In this document: positions 16,580-24,578 of the stretch, piece after piece
Layout: each line of letters opens with the position of its first letter
Position numbering within the stretch: the stretch's first letter is position 1
Assembly (NCBI GenBank): GCA_035654795.1
Contig: DASRWC010000020.1
Span: forward strand, 8,619 to 72,618
Direction of reading: 5' to 3'
From: JAAYLC01 sp035654795
GTDB lineage: Bacteria; Bacteroidota; Bacteroidia; Flavobacteriales; Flavobacteriaceae
DNA: 64,000 bases
The notes under the pieces: generated by a model
Seen by the model: the letters and a program-made list of their open reading frames with translations, nothing else
What the model was told of the DNA's origin: nothing
Database searches by the model: none
Program-made: the position numbers and the translations under genes

Positions 16580-17451
16580 GAAACTAACTTGTCCAAGGCG
16601 TATTGGATGAGACGATCTACGGCTGCTTTTGGATCTACACTGAAGGTACCTGTAGATCGATTTGCTATGATAGCATTTAATGACACGGTCTGATGCCCCA
16701 ACAGTTCGGCCAATCCATACATTGCTGATGTTTCCATTTCGAGATTAGTGATCCGATGCCCGTGAAAAGAGAATGAGGCTAATTTTTCATTCATTTCTTC
16801 ATCATATAGAGGGAGCCGCAATACGCGACCTTGTGGACCATAGAATCCAACGTTTGTAATAGTTGCCCCGGATATTGTTTTTTCTGATTGAAAAAGACTA
16901 ACCAAATCTTTATCTGCCTGAACCACATACGGATCAGAATTTCTTGGGTTCCATCCTATATGTTCTTTAAAGGCATCAGAAAATTGTCTGTCTATAACAT
17001 CTTCGGACTGTCCGTAGAAATACATCACATTGTCCAGTCCAATACCATGGGTACTGATGAGGAACTTATCTACTTCCACCTCGGGAATGAGTCCGCCGGA
17101 AGTACCGATTCTTATAATTCGCAAGGATCTTTTTTCATCCTTGATCATTCTTGTTTCAAAATCAATATTTACCAGAGCATCAAGCTCATTGAAAACAATG
17201 TCTATATTATCAGGTCCGATTCCGGTGGAAATCACACTAATTCGCTTTCCTTTATATCTTCCTGTATGGGTAATAAATTCTCGGTGTGCCGCTGTTGTTT
17301 CGATGGTATCAAAATACTTGGACACCATTTCCACACGCCCCGGATCTCCAACTGTTATGACAGTGTCTGCAAGTTGTGAAGGAGCAAGATCCAGATGATA
17401 GATTTTTCCTTCGGGAGTAAGAATAAGTTCGCTCTCTGCTATTTTTATCAT
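16576..17451 (-). CDS. Nucleoside phosphorylase (uridine/purine phosphorylase superfamily)
   Basis: The 291-residue cytosolic enzyme cleaves nucleosides with phosphate. Motifs include VITVGDPGRVEMVSKYF (phosphate loop), VISTGIGPDNIDIVFNEL, RIGTSGGLIPEVEVD and NLEMETSAMYGLAELLGH, the last carrying the ribose-binding M-E-T-x-A pattern typical of uridine phosphorylase. Base specificity cannot be read safely; the alignment with UDP-type enzymes slightly favours uridine. It is coupled by a 4-bp overlap to the solute-binding-fold gene downstream, and follows the SUI1 gene at short distance. Confidence 0.88.
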   Translation of the reverse strand: MIKIAESELILTPEGKIYHLDLAPSQLADTVITVGDPGRVEMVSKYFDTIETTAAHREFITHTGRYKGKRISVISTGIGPDNIDIVFNELDALVNIDFETRMIKDEKRSLRIIRIGTSGGLIPEVEVDKFLISTHGIGLDNVMYFYGQSEDVIDRQFSDAFKEHIGWNPRNSDPYVVQADKDLVSLFQSEKTISGATITNVGFYGPQGRVLRLPLYDEEMNEKLASFSFHGHRITNLEMETSAMYGLAELLGHQTVSLNAIIANRSTGTFSVDPKAAVDRLIQYALDKLVS

Positions 17452-17460
17452 AATATTAAT

Positions 17461-17790
17461 TTATCCACCCACGCGTTTAACTTTGAATCCTTTGTTTTTC
17501 AAGAATTCCATTATTTTATCTCTGTAATCGCCCTGGATGATGATTTGTTCGTCTTTAAAACTACCGCCAACGTTTAGAAGTTGCTTAATTTCTCTGGCAA
17601 TTATTTTAAAATCCTCGTCGGCACCGGTGTAGTTTTCTATGATCGTAACCGGTTTCCCTTTCCGCTTTTCATATTTGCAAATCAGAGGTTCGTCTTGCAT
17701 CCAAACTGTCGGCTCTTCTTGGGCAGAAGGTTCAGAGATCGGCTGATGATCCGGAAATAAGCTTCGAAGTTGATCTTCTAAGGATTTCAC
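17461..17790 (-). CDS. SUI1/eIF1-like translation factor (YciH family)
   Basis: This 109-residue protein has the SUI1 fold in its second half: VTIIENYTGADEDFKIIARE, KQLLNVGGSFKDEQIIIQG and a closing FLKNKGFKVKRVGG. Bacterial YciH homologues bind the 30S subunit and influence initiation fidelity, but are not essential in E. coli. The start is a GTG at 17790, 6 bp after the upstream oxygenase gene, so both probably share an mRNA. Confidence 0.88.
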   Translation of the reverse strand: MKSLEDQLRSLFPDHQPISEPSAQEEPTVWMQDEPLICKYEKRKGKPVTIIENYTGADEDFKIIAREIKQLLNVGGSFKDEQIIIQGDYRDKIMEFLKNKGFKVKRVGG

Positions 17791-17796
17791 CGAGTT

Positions 17797-18747
17797 TTAT
17801 TTTTTTAATAATCCAAGTTCTATCAATCGCTGGTGCAGGAATTCGCCTGCGGTGATATCGTCGTAAGCTTTTGGATGATCTTCATCAATACATTCCGGAA
17901 GACAGTCGAGTCTCATATCACTTCTGGGATGCATAAAAAACGGAATGGAAAAGCGCGGATTATCCCATTCTTCACGTGGCGGATTCACTACACGATGAAT
18001 TGTGGATCGTAATTTATTATTGGTATGTCTTTCTAACATATCGCCAACGTTTATTACCAATTCATCTTCATTTGGAGTAGCATCAATCCACTCACCATCT
18101 CGTCTCTGTACTTGAAGCCCTCCGGCAGAGGCACCCATTAGTAAGGTAATTAAGTTAATGTCTCCATGAGCCCCGGCTCTTACTGCATCTTTGGGTTCTT
18201 GAGTTATGGGTGGGTAATGGATGGGGCGCAGGATGCTGTTTCCATTATTGGCCCAATAATCAAAATAAAACTCATCCAGACCTATATAAAGGGCAAGGGC
18301 ACGAAGCACATAAATGCCCGTTTTTTCCAGCATACGATAGGCCTCCATTCCGGTTCTATTAAAATCAGGTAATTCTTCCACCTGCACGTTTTCAGGATAA
18401 ACCTCAGACAGTTGTGCATCTGCTGAAGGTTCTTGACCAAAGTGCCAGAATTCTTTCAAATCTGCAACATTCCGTCCTTTGGCGGTTTCTCTTCCAAACG
18501 ATACATAGCCGCGTTGTCCACCAAGCCCGGGGATTTCATATTTTTTCTTTGTTTCAAGAGGCAATGCAAAGAAATTCTTCACCTCCTTATAAAGTTCTTC
18601 AACAAGATCATCGCTCAAGAAATGGTTTTTTAAAGATACAAAACCTATTTCCTCGTAAGCTTTTCCTATTTCATTAACAAATTTTTGCTTGCGTGCCGGA
18701 TCATCAGAAAGAAAATCAGCTAAATCTACACTTGGAATGTTTGTCAT
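17797..18747 (-). CDS. 2-oxoglutarate/Fe(II)-dependent oxygenase, isopenicillin N synthase-like family
   Basis: The 316-residue double-stranded beta-helix enzyme has the iron triad His194-x-Asp196 (AGAHGDINLITLL) and His251 (HRVVNP), plus Arg265-x-Ser267 (RFSIPFF) for the 2-oxoglutarate carboxylate. The N-terminal DIOX_N region is VDLADFLSDDP to GFVSLKNHF. The R-x-S motif and HxD...H triad argue for an active oxygenase. The substrate is unknown; family members act on small molecules such as flavonoids, hormones or peptide precursors. It leads the cluster with the SUI1 and nucleoside phosphorylase genes and is divergent from the E1 gene. Confidence 0.88.
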   Translation of the reverse strand: MTNIPSVDLADFLSDDPARKQKFVNEIGKAYEEIGFVSLKNHFLSDDLVEELYKEVKNFFALPLETKKKYEIPGLGGQRGYVSFGRETAKGRNVADLKEFWHFGQEPSADAQLSEVYPENVQVEELPDFNRTGMEAYRMLEKTGIYVLRALALYIGLDEFYFDYWANNGNSILRPIHYPPITQEPKDAVRAGAHGDINLITLLMGASAGGLQVQRRDGEWIDATPNEDELVINVGDMLERHTNNKLRSTIHRVVNPPREEWDNPRFSIPFFMHPRSDMRLDCLPECIDEDHPKAYDDITAGEFLHQRLIELGLLKK

Positions 18748-18767
18748 AACAGTAAAAATTAGATTTA

Positions 18768-18775
18768 CAAATATA
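18768..18775 (-). promoter_or_regulatory. Candidate -7 element (TATATTTG) for the 2OG oxygenase gene
   Basis: Minus-strand TATATTTG fits TAnnTTTG and lies 20 bp from the ATG at 18747. No TTG sits at the expected -33 spacing. Confidence 0.4.
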
Positions 18776-18843
18776 TCAATTTCACGTTTTAACCATCGAT
18801 TAAAAAATAAAAAGCGAAACGGGCGAAGACCTTGCTTTTTTGC

Positions 18844-18851
18844 TAATTTTG
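18844..18851 (+). promoter_or_regulatory. Candidate -7 element (TAATTTTG) for the E1 gene
   Basis: TAATTTTG lies 18 bp before ATG 18870. It matches the -7 consensus but lacks a well-placed -33 TTG. Its position argues against the in-frame TTG at 18840 being a start. Confidence 0.4.
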
Positions 18852-18869
18852 GGAACCAAATTTGATGCT

Positions 18870-20876
18870 ATGAAATCTGATATTTCTACCGAACTATTCT
18901 TTGAATATGATCGAAAGGATTTAAGTAATGAGACATTGCTTATGCTTTATCGCGGCATGTTGAAACCGCGCCTGATTGAAGATAAAATGCTGGTACTTCT
19001 TCGGCAAGGAAAAATTTCCAAATGGTTTAGCGGAATAGGGCAGGAAGCCATTTCTGTTGGTATTACCGCAGTCTTGGAAAAAGATGAATACATCTTGCCT
19101 ATGCATAGAAATCTTGGAGTTTTCACCATGCGTGATATTCCTCTCTACCGATTGTTTTCGCAGTGGCAGGGAAAGGAAAGCGGTTTTACGAAAGGACGTG
19201 ACAGAAGCTTCCATTTCGGCACCCAGGAATATCATATAATAGGAATGATTTCTCACCTCGGACCACAGTTTGGCGTGGCCGATGGGATAGCTCTGGCAAA
19301 TAAGCTTAAAAAAAATAACAAAGTCTGTGCAGTATTTACAGGAGAGGGAGGAACTAGTGAAGGTGATATTCATGAGGCATTAAACGTAGCTTCTGTGTGG
19401 GATCTCCCCGTTCTCTTTTGTATCGAGAATAATGGATATGGTCTTTCCACACCAACAAACGAGCAATATCGATGCGAACATTTAATTGATCGTGCCATAG
19501 GTTATGGTATGGAAGCTCACTTGATTGAAGGGAATAACATTCTTGAAGTTTATACCAAGCTTTCTGAAATTGTGGAGAGCATGAGAAAAAATCCAAGGCC
19601 GGTGCTTTTAGAGTTCCTTACCTTCAGAATGCGCGGACATGAGGAGGCAAGCGGAACAAAGTATGTACCCAAAGACCTAATTGATGAATGGGGATTGCGG
19701 GATCCTCTGCTAAATTATGAGCAATATCTTTTGGCAGAAGGAATTATTTCTGAGGAAGAAGTAGAGGCCATGCGTGAAGCATATAAACACGAAATAGAGG
19801 AAAATCTCGAGATTGCTTTTGCTGAACCGCCAATAACTTCTACTGAAAGTAAAGAATTAGAAGATGTTTATAAACCTTATGACTATAAAGAAGTTATACC
19901 ATCAGGAAGTACAGAGAATATCCGCTTTATAGATGCGGTCTCACAGGGACTGAAGCAGTCTATGGAGCGCCATGAAAACCTGGTGATTATGGGTCAAGAT
20001 ATTGCGGAATATGGAGGAGTCTTTAAGATTACGGAAGGTTTTGTAGACGCTTTCGGCAAAGATCGCGTGCGCAATACTCCCATATGTGAATCGGCAATTG
20101 TTTCTACCGGTATGGGGCTTTCTATAAATGGATATAAAGCAGTTGTCGAAATGCAGTTTGCCGATTTTGTTTCCAGCGGATTTAACCCAATTGTAAATTA
20201 TCTAGCAAAAACACATTACCGATGGGGGCAGCATGCTGATGTTGTGGTAAGAATGCCTTGTGGAGCAGGCGTAGGGGCAGGTCCTTTTCATTCTCAAACC
20301 AATGAAGCCTGGTTTACACACACGCCCGGTTTAAAGGTGGTTTATCCGGCTTTTCCTTATGATGCCAAAGGATTGTTAGCCACAAGCATTGAAGATCCGA
20401 ATCCGATTATGTTTTTTGAACATAAGGCTCTATACCGAAGCATAAGACAAGACGTACCTGTTGACTACTACACGCTTCCACTCGGAAAGGCATCGGTTTT
20501 GAAAGAAGGTGAGGAGGTTACAATTATTACCTACGGTGCGGGGGTACATTGGGCCTTGGAAACATTGGATAATAATCCGGAAATTAAAGCTGATCTCATT
20601 GATTTACGAACCTTAATGCCGCTAGATAAAGAGACTATCTTTGCCTCGGTTAGAAAAACAGGGAAAGTTATTATTCTTCAAGAAGACTCTATGTTTGGTG
20701 GAATCGCGTCAGATCTTTCAGCCATGATTACGGAAAATTGTTTTGAATTTTTGGATGCACCGGTAAAACGTGTGGCCAGTCTTGAAACACCAATACCCTT
20801 TGCGGCTAATCTGGAAAAAGCTTATTTAAGTAAAGGAAAATTTGAAAATTCGTTAAAAGAATTAATAGCTTATTAA
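18870..20876 (+). CDS. 2-oxoacid dehydrogenase E1 component, alpha-beta fusion (branched-chain type)
   Basis: The protein has 668 residues from ATG 18870. The alpha half (about 1-330) carries the thiamine diphosphate motif FTGEGGTSEGDIHEALNVAS closing on ENNGYGLSTP, and RDRSFHFGT. The beta half (about 345-668) begins IRFIDAVSQGLKQSMER and holds MGQDIAEYGGVFKITEGF, VRMPCGAGVGAGPFHSQ and the trans-ketolase C-terminal domain. E1 oxidatively decarboxylates 2-oxo acids and passes the acyl group to E2 lipoamide; fused E1 proteins in Bacteroidota are usually assigned to branched-chain oxo acids. E2 and E3 are not in the window, so substrate assignment is inference. Confidence 0.9.
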   Translation: MKSDISTELFFEYDRKDLSNETLLMLYRGMLKPRLIEDKMLVLLRQGKISKWFSGIGQEAISVGITAVLEKDEYILPMHRNLGVFTMRDIPLYRLFSQWQGKESGFTKGRDRSFHFGTQEYHIIGMISHLGPQFGVADGIALANKLKKNNKVCAVFTGEGGTSEGDIHEALNVASVWDLPVLFCIENNGYGLSTPTNEQYRCEHLIDRAIGYGMEAHLIEGNNILEVYTKLSEIVESMRKNPRPVLLEFLTFRMRGHEEASGTKYVPKDLIDEWGLRDPLLNYEQYLLAEGIISEEEVEAMREAYKHEIEENLEIAFAEPPITSTESKELEDVYKPYDYKEVIPSGSTENIRFIDAVSQGLKQSMERHENLVIMGQDIAEYGGVFKITEGFVDAFGKDRVRNTPICESAIVSTGMGLSINGYKAVVEMQFADFVSSGFNPIVNYLAKTHYRWGQHADVVVRMPCGAGVGAGPFHSQTNEAWFTHTPGLKVVYPAFPYDAKGLLATSIEDPNPIMFFEHKALYRSIRQDVPVDYYTLPLGKASVLKEGEEVTIITYGAGVHWALETLDNNPEIKADLIDLRTLMPLDKETIFASVRKTGKVIILQEDSMFGGIASDLSAMITENCFEFLDAPVKRVASLETPIPFAANLEKAYLSKGKFENSLKELIAY

Positions 20877-20972
20877 AATTTGGCAGGTACGGTGTTAAAC
20901 TTTAGATAAAGGAGAAAAACCAAGCATAGCTGTTTTCTATCTTAGTACCATACTAATTTAAAAACTAAAGTT

Positions 20973-21134
20973 ATGATACGATGGGTAGTTATTTTTCTTG
21001 TAATCGCTATAATAGCAGCGATTTTCGGATTCGGAGGTATTGCAGCAGGAGCTGCTGAAATTGCAAAGATTATTTTTTACATATTTATTGTCCTTTTAGT
21101 GATTTCACTATTGTTCAGTCTTTTAAGAAGATAA
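20973..21134 (+). CDS. DUF1328 (YtjA-type) small membrane protein
   Basis: A 53-residue ORF reads MIRWVVIFLVIAIIAAIFG, then FGGIAAGAAEIAKI and a second helix ending SLLRR. Two transmembrane helices around an F-G-x-G-G-I-A-A-x-A-A-x-I-A-K core are the hallmark of DUF1328. The family is common and uncharacterised, often reported as stress-induced. It precedes a lipocalin-like lipoprotein and an OmpA lipoprotein in the same direction, suggesting an envelope-stress cluster. Confidence 0.85.
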   Translation: MIRWVVIFLVIAIIAAIFGFGGIAAGAAEIAKIIFYIFIVLLVISLLFSLLRR

Positions 21135-21169
21135 CTTTTTATACCTCAAATTATTAATTCATTAAAAAC

Positions 21170-21646
21170 ATGAAAAAACTATTTCTATTGACTGTATTTG
21201 CAGTCACAGCTCTTTCTTGCGGTCCTTCAAAAACCGTAACCGATTCTTACAAAGTCATGAAAGGTTACTGGACCTTAACCGATATTTCTTATGATGCACC
21301 GGGGAAGTATAATATCACATTACTGAATGATGCTTCCGCTGAGTGTTTTGAAGGAAGTACCTGGAGGTTTATCCCCAATAACAATACGGGTAGATATACC
21401 TTAGAAGATCCGGCATGTACTACCGGAGAGCGTCACTTTATATTCACCGTTCAGGAGATTGATAAAAATAGTGGCCTCTATGATTTTATGCTTAAACCTA
21501 CCGATGCCAAGAAAAAATCTGAGGATAATAGGGGAGTGCGATTAAGATTGACACAACTTGGGGAAGACACTATGCGCTGGAGACAAACCGTAACGGTTGA
21601 TGGCAAGCCATTTAATATTATCTGGAATTTTTCTAAAAACGAATAA
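21170..21646 (+). CDS. Lipocalin-like lipoprotein
   Basis: This 158-residue exported protein has signal peptide MKKLFLLTVFAVTALSC with lipobox L-S-C-G (Cys17). The mature part opens KVMKGYWTLTDISYDAPG, a G-x-W motif followed by short strands as in lipocalin-like proteins, then GSTWRFIPNNNTGRYTL and ends with MRWRQTVTVDGKPFNIIWNF. Lipid or small hydrophobic ligand binding is known for the fold but not shown here. It is 18 bp upstream of the OmpA-family gene and likely co-transcribed with it. Confidence 0.8.
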   Translation: MKKLFLLTVFAVTALSCGPSKTVTDSYKVMKGYWTLTDISYDAPGKYNITLLNDASAECFEGSTWRFIPNNNTGRYTLEDPACTTGERHFIFTVQEIDKNSGLYDFMLKPTDAKKKSEDNRGVRLRLTQLGEDTMRWRQTVTVDGKPFNIIWNFSKNE

Positions 21647-21664
21647 AACACAAAATTTAAAACA

Positions 21665-22372
21665 ATGAAAAAAGTATTGAAACAAACAACCCTGGCTCTA
21701 ATGTCATTAATTCTAATTGGAAGTTTAATGAGTTGTGAGGCCACACGAAACGCAAATAATAAACAAAAAGGAGCTGTTATCGGCGCTACTTCCGGAGCTC
21801 TATTGGGTGCCATAATTGGAAATAATGCCGGAAAAGGTGGTAACGGTGCCCTAGGAGCTGTTGTTGGAGGTGTTGTTGGAGGTACTGCCGGGGTGCTGAT
21901 CGGAGATCGTATGGACAAGCAAGCTCAAAAAATTGAGGAGGAAATCCCGGGTGCACAAGTAGAACGAATCGATGACGGAATTGTGGTAACCTTTGATGAG
22001 AATAGTGGCGTTTACTTCGCTACAAATAAATATGATTTAAATGAAACTTCTCGAGCTAATCTAGATAAATTGGCTAATATTCTTAAAGAATATCCGGATA
22101 CAAATGTTCTGGTGGTGGGTCATACAGACAGTACAGGACCAATGGAATTTAATATGACCTTATCTAAAAACAGAGCACAGGCTGTAACCAATTATTTTGT
22201 TCAAAACAAAGGATTGAGCTCAGGAAGATTTACCACAAATTGGAACGGACCTAACTCGCCAGTGGCTGATAATGCAACTGCCGAAGGACGTGCAAAAAAC
22301 CGTCGTGTGAATATAGGTATTGTTCCAAACGAAAAAATGAAAGCCGATGCCAAAAGGGAGGCCGGAGAATAA
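21665..22372 (+). CDS. OmpA-family lipoprotein with glycine-zipper segment
   Basis: The 235-residue protein has a lipoprotein signal ending LIGSLMSC-E (Cys27). A glycine-zipper stretch follows at about 38-80 (GAVIGATSGALLGAIIGNNAG, VVGGVVGGTAGVLIGDRMD), then a C-terminal OmpA peptidoglycan-binding domain (about 110-225) with LANILKEYPDTNVLVVGHTD, LSKNRAQAV and GRAKNRRVNIGI. The OmpA domain binds peptidoglycan; the glycine zipper may insert in or associate with the outer membrane. It likely tethers envelope layers. A terminator follows directly. Confidence 0.92.
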   Translation: MKKVLKQTTLALMSLILIGSLMSCEATRNANNKQKGAVIGATSGALLGAIIGNNAGKGGNGALGAVVGGVVGGTAGVLIGDRMDKQAQKIEEEIPGAQVERIDDGIVVTFDENSGVYFATNKYDLNETSRANLDKLANILKEYPDTNVLVVGHTDSTGPMEFNMTLSKNRAQAVTNYFVQNKGLSSGRFTTNWNGPNSPVADNATAEGRAKNRRVNIGIVPNEKMKADAKREAGE

Positions 22373-22398
22373 ATAGCTTCTATTTTAAACAAATTCAA

Positions 22399-22430
22399 AG
22401 ATGATTGATTAATTTCAGTCATCTTTTTTT
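22399..22430 (+). terminator. Terminator after the OmpA-family gene
   Basis: A 10-bp stem (AGATGATTGA with TCAGTCATCT, one G-T pair) closes the loop TTAATT and is followed by seven T residues. Confidence 0.85.
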
Positions 22431-22552
22431 ATTTTCTATCCTAGGCCTTATTGTGATGCGGCCAAGAATCAACGGCAAAAACAACGTGCAAAATCCGTAT
22501 TCGAAAGCTTATCCTGCGTGAAGAGATCAACTTTTAGAGTTATTTTTAGCCA

Positions 22553-22587
22553 TAAAAAAAGCAGGAAGATTTCGTTCCTCTTCCTGC
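22553..22587 (-). terminator. Terminator at the end of the hibernation-factor unit
   Basis: Arms GCAGGAAGA and TCTTCCTGC (9 bp) enclose TTTCGTTCC. On the minus strand the stem is followed by a run of T (plus-strand A tract just before 22560). It sits 27 bp past the stop of the 22614 gene. Confidence 0.8.
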
Positions 22588-22613
22588 CACGTTTTTACTT
22601 TCTTTTATAAGGC

Positions 22614-23093
22614 TTATTCTTTTGTAGGCGGAACAAAGCTTTCGCCTTCAGTGGTTCGTTCTATGTCTAGGGACTTATTGTCAGACGGACTTTGTTCAAG
22701 ACCTGCCGAATCTACTCCAAAAAACTGCATAATATCAGGAGGGTTCACAATTTGTTTCGTAACATTTCCCATTATTGCAATGGGTTGTGAGATAGCCATA
22801 TCATTTTTTTGGATGATCTTTATCCAGTCGTGATCATCAAATTCATCAGTGTCATTAACTTCAAAATCCAACTGTCTTTTATCCACTAAGTCGCCTATCT
22901 TCACTTTGAGCTCTTTGGCTATTTCAGCCCACTGGGTATCAGAAACCTTTGTTTTTGAAATATCGATAGACAAGTAAGGTTTGTCAATTCCGGTGAGATA
23001 GCCCAAAGTTTGTCGTCCCACGCGGGTATTGCTACTGTAGATTAAAGTCAGTTGATTTTTGTCCCTTGCAATAACTCCCATATCTTCATCCAT
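22614..23093 (-). CDS. ArsC/Spx-like thioredoxin-fold protein without catalytic cysteine
   Basis: The 159-residue protein has an N-terminal half with the beta-alpha-beta layout of the ArsC/YffB family: LTLIYSSNTRVGRQTLGYL, where active reductases have Y-x-x-x-x-C-x-x-S/T-x-x-x-L, then ISKTKVSDTQWAEIAKELK and AISQPIAIMGN (the cis-proline region). No cysteine occurs anywhere in the protein, so it cannot act as a thiol arsenate reductase. The C-terminal ~40 residues are a low-complexity acidic tail. It starts 2 bp after the hibernation-factor gene, and ATG 23081 is an alternative start. A role in ribosome hibernation or stress is only inferred from position. Confidence 0.6.
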   Translation of the reverse strand: MDEDMGVIARDKNQLTLIYSSNTRVGRQTLGYLTGIDKPYLSIDISKTKVSDTQWAEIAKELKVKIGDLVDKRQLDFEVNDTDEFDDHDWIKIIQKNDMAISQPIAIMGNVTKQIVNPPDIMQFFGVDSAGLEQSPSDNKSLDIERTTEGESFVPPTKE

Positions 23094-23095
23094 AA

Positions 23096-23398
23096 TTAAA
23101 AAGTTTTCATTTTTCCTTTTTGTTTCTGTAGCTGTGTACGCAATTCCTCCATTACTTTTGCAACGGATGCTTCAAAAGAATTGGTTGATTGCTCGGCAAA
23201 AATGGCCTGTCCCGGCACATTTAAACGAACACCGATTACTTTCCGACCTTCCGGATCGCGGGCATTTTCTTTTTTAAAATAAACGTCGGCATTGACGATG
23301 AAATCATATTTAGACTGGAGTTTATCTAATCTTTCTGAAATAAAAGTTTCCAATCTTTGGCTTGCGGCCACATCGTGATACTGAAAAGTAATGTTCAT
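23096..23398 (-). CDS. hpf: Ribosome hibernation-promoting factor (short HPF/RaiA)
   Basis: This 100-residue protein begins MNITFQYHDVAASQRLETFI and has the HPF/YfiA pattern of a ligand helix (ERLDKLQSKYDFI), a beta-strand (ADVYFKKE), VIGVRLNVPGQAIFAEQ and a final helix SFEASVAKVMEELRTQL. Such factors bind the decoding centre of the 30S subunit in stationary phase and block mRNA and tRNA sites. Its length corresponds to the short form without dimerisation domain. The gene leads a two-gene unit with the cysteine-less ArsC-like gene and has a well-formed promoter. Confidence 0.92.
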   Translation of the reverse strand: MNITFQYHDVAASQRLETFISERLDKLQSKYDFIVNADVYFKKENARDPEGRKVIGVRLNVPGQAIFAEQSTNSFEASVAKVMEELRTQLQKQKGKMKTF

Positions 23399-23424
23399 AA
23401 ATTTCTCGTTTTAGTTATCAGTTT

Positions 23425-23455
23425 TAAAGATACGATAGCAAGAAATCCATTCCAA
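23425..23455 (-). promoter_or_regulatory. Promoter of the hibernation-factor unit
   Basis: On the minus strand TTG (23453-23455) is followed after 20 bp by TATCTTTA (23425-23432), one mismatch from TAnnTTTG. The predicted leader is about 20 nt. Confidence 0.55.
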
Positions 23456-23480
23456 ACTTTTCGGATAGATTTACGAAAAT

Positions 23481-24431
23481 CTATAGAGATTGTTGAGATT
23501 TATCAGGTATTGCAATAGAGAAAATGACTCCGCCAAGCAAAGAAGTTGCAATTATACCCAAAGACAACCATTCGTTAAATTCCACGTGATGAGATAATAT
23601 CATTTTTACACCCACAAACGCCAGAATGACTACCAAGCTGTAATTGATAAACCGGAATTTTGTGAGCATCTGTGAAATCAAGAAATACATAGAACGCAGT
23701 CCTAATATTGCCAAAATGTTAGAACTAAAAACAATGAAAGGGTCTGTAGTAATAGCTAGAATGGCAGGGATACTATCCAGAGCAAAAAGAATGTCTGTCA
23801 ACTCAATTATGACCAAAGCCATAAACAGCGGAGTTGCTGCACGTACTCCCATTTTTTTTATGAAAAACTTATCTCCATCCATGATGTAAGTTAAGGGGAA
23901 GATCTTTTTCATGAGTTTAAACATCTTTGAAGACTTTGGATCAAATGATTCTTCTTTATTCCGAAGCATTCGGAAGGCCGTAATGAGCAAAAAGACACCA
24001 AATACATAAATGATCCAGTCAAATTTGTTTATCAGCGCCACACCAAAGAAAATCATTAAAGCCCTGAAAACAACTGCACCGGCTATTCCCCAAAAAAGCA
24101 CTTCATGTTGATACTTGGGTGGAATGGCAAAAGATGAAAAAATAACGGCAATCACAAAAACGTTGTCAATACTAAGGGAGAGCTCTACAAAATATCCGGT
24201 TATGTATTTCAACACTGCCTGATTGGGCGAAAGGTTGGTAGGATTATCAATGTAACCATGTGAAAACAACCAGTAAATTACACCCGAAAAGGCTAATGCG
24301 AGCACAAACCAAATGGATGTCCATATTGCTGCCTCCTTCGTTTGAACCACGTGAGCTTTTCTATGAAAAACCCCTAAATCCAATGCAAGAAAAATAACAA
24401 TGAAGAAAACAAAGGTTGCCCAAACTAACAT
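23481..24431 (-). CDS. TerC/Alx family integral membrane protein
   Basis: The protein has about 316 residues from ATG 24431. An in-frame TTG at 24452 is overlapped by a candidate -7 element (24450-24457), so it is unlikely as a start. Nine or so membrane helices are visible, with conserved acidic stretches in the membrane: FFIVIFLALDLGVFHRK, TGYFVELSLSIDNVFVIAVI and IELTDILFALDSIPAIL. The D-N-x-F and D-S-I-P motifs are those of TerC/Alx proteins, now linked to manganese export and metal loading of secreted proteins. No yybP-ykoY-like leader could be seen. Confidence 0.9.
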   Translation of the reverse strand: MLVWATFVFFIVIFLALDLGVFHRKAHVVQTKEAAIWTSIWFVLALAFSGVIYWLFSHGYIDNPTNLSPNQAVLKYITGYFVELSLSIDNVFVIAVIFSSFAIPPKYQHEVLFWGIAGAVVFRALMIFFGVALINKFDWIIYVFGVFLLITAFRMLRNKEESFDPKSSKMFKLMKKIFPLTYIMDGDKFFIKKMGVRAATPLFMALVIIELTDILFALDSIPAILAITTDPFIVFSSNILAILGLRSMYFLISQMLTKFRFINYSLVVILAFVGVKMILSHHVEFNEWLSLGIIATSLLGGVIFSIAIPDKSQQSL

Positions 24432-24449
24432 AGAGGTAGGAAATTTTGA

Positions 24450-24457
24450 CAAATGTA
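24450..24457 (-). promoter_or_regulatory. Candidate -7 element (TACATTTG) for the TerC gene
   Basis: Minus-strand TACATTTG matches TAnnTTTG and lies 19 bp before ATG 24431. No -33 TTG at standard spacing. Confidence 0.4.
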
Positions 24458-24578
24458 GTGCAAATAAGAAAGAATGATATTAGGGAATTGTTAAGAGTAT
24501 GAACGCGTTAAATGTTTTCAAAATAGGGAAGAGGCCTCGTTTAACTTTTTAATTTCGTAATACAATTCAGATCAAGAT

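Noticed and set aside
22432..22552. Possible structured RNA between OmpA-family gene and hibernation unit
   Set aside because: No convincing stem or conserved RNA pattern could be recognised by eye between the two terminators.
24432..24452. TTG start for the TerC gene at 24452
   Set aside because: A -7 promoter element overlaps this codon; ATG 24431 is the better start.
24432..24578. yybP-ykoY manganese riboswitch upstream of terC
   Set aside because: No long leader is possible with the -7 element so close to the ATG, and no matching stems were seen.
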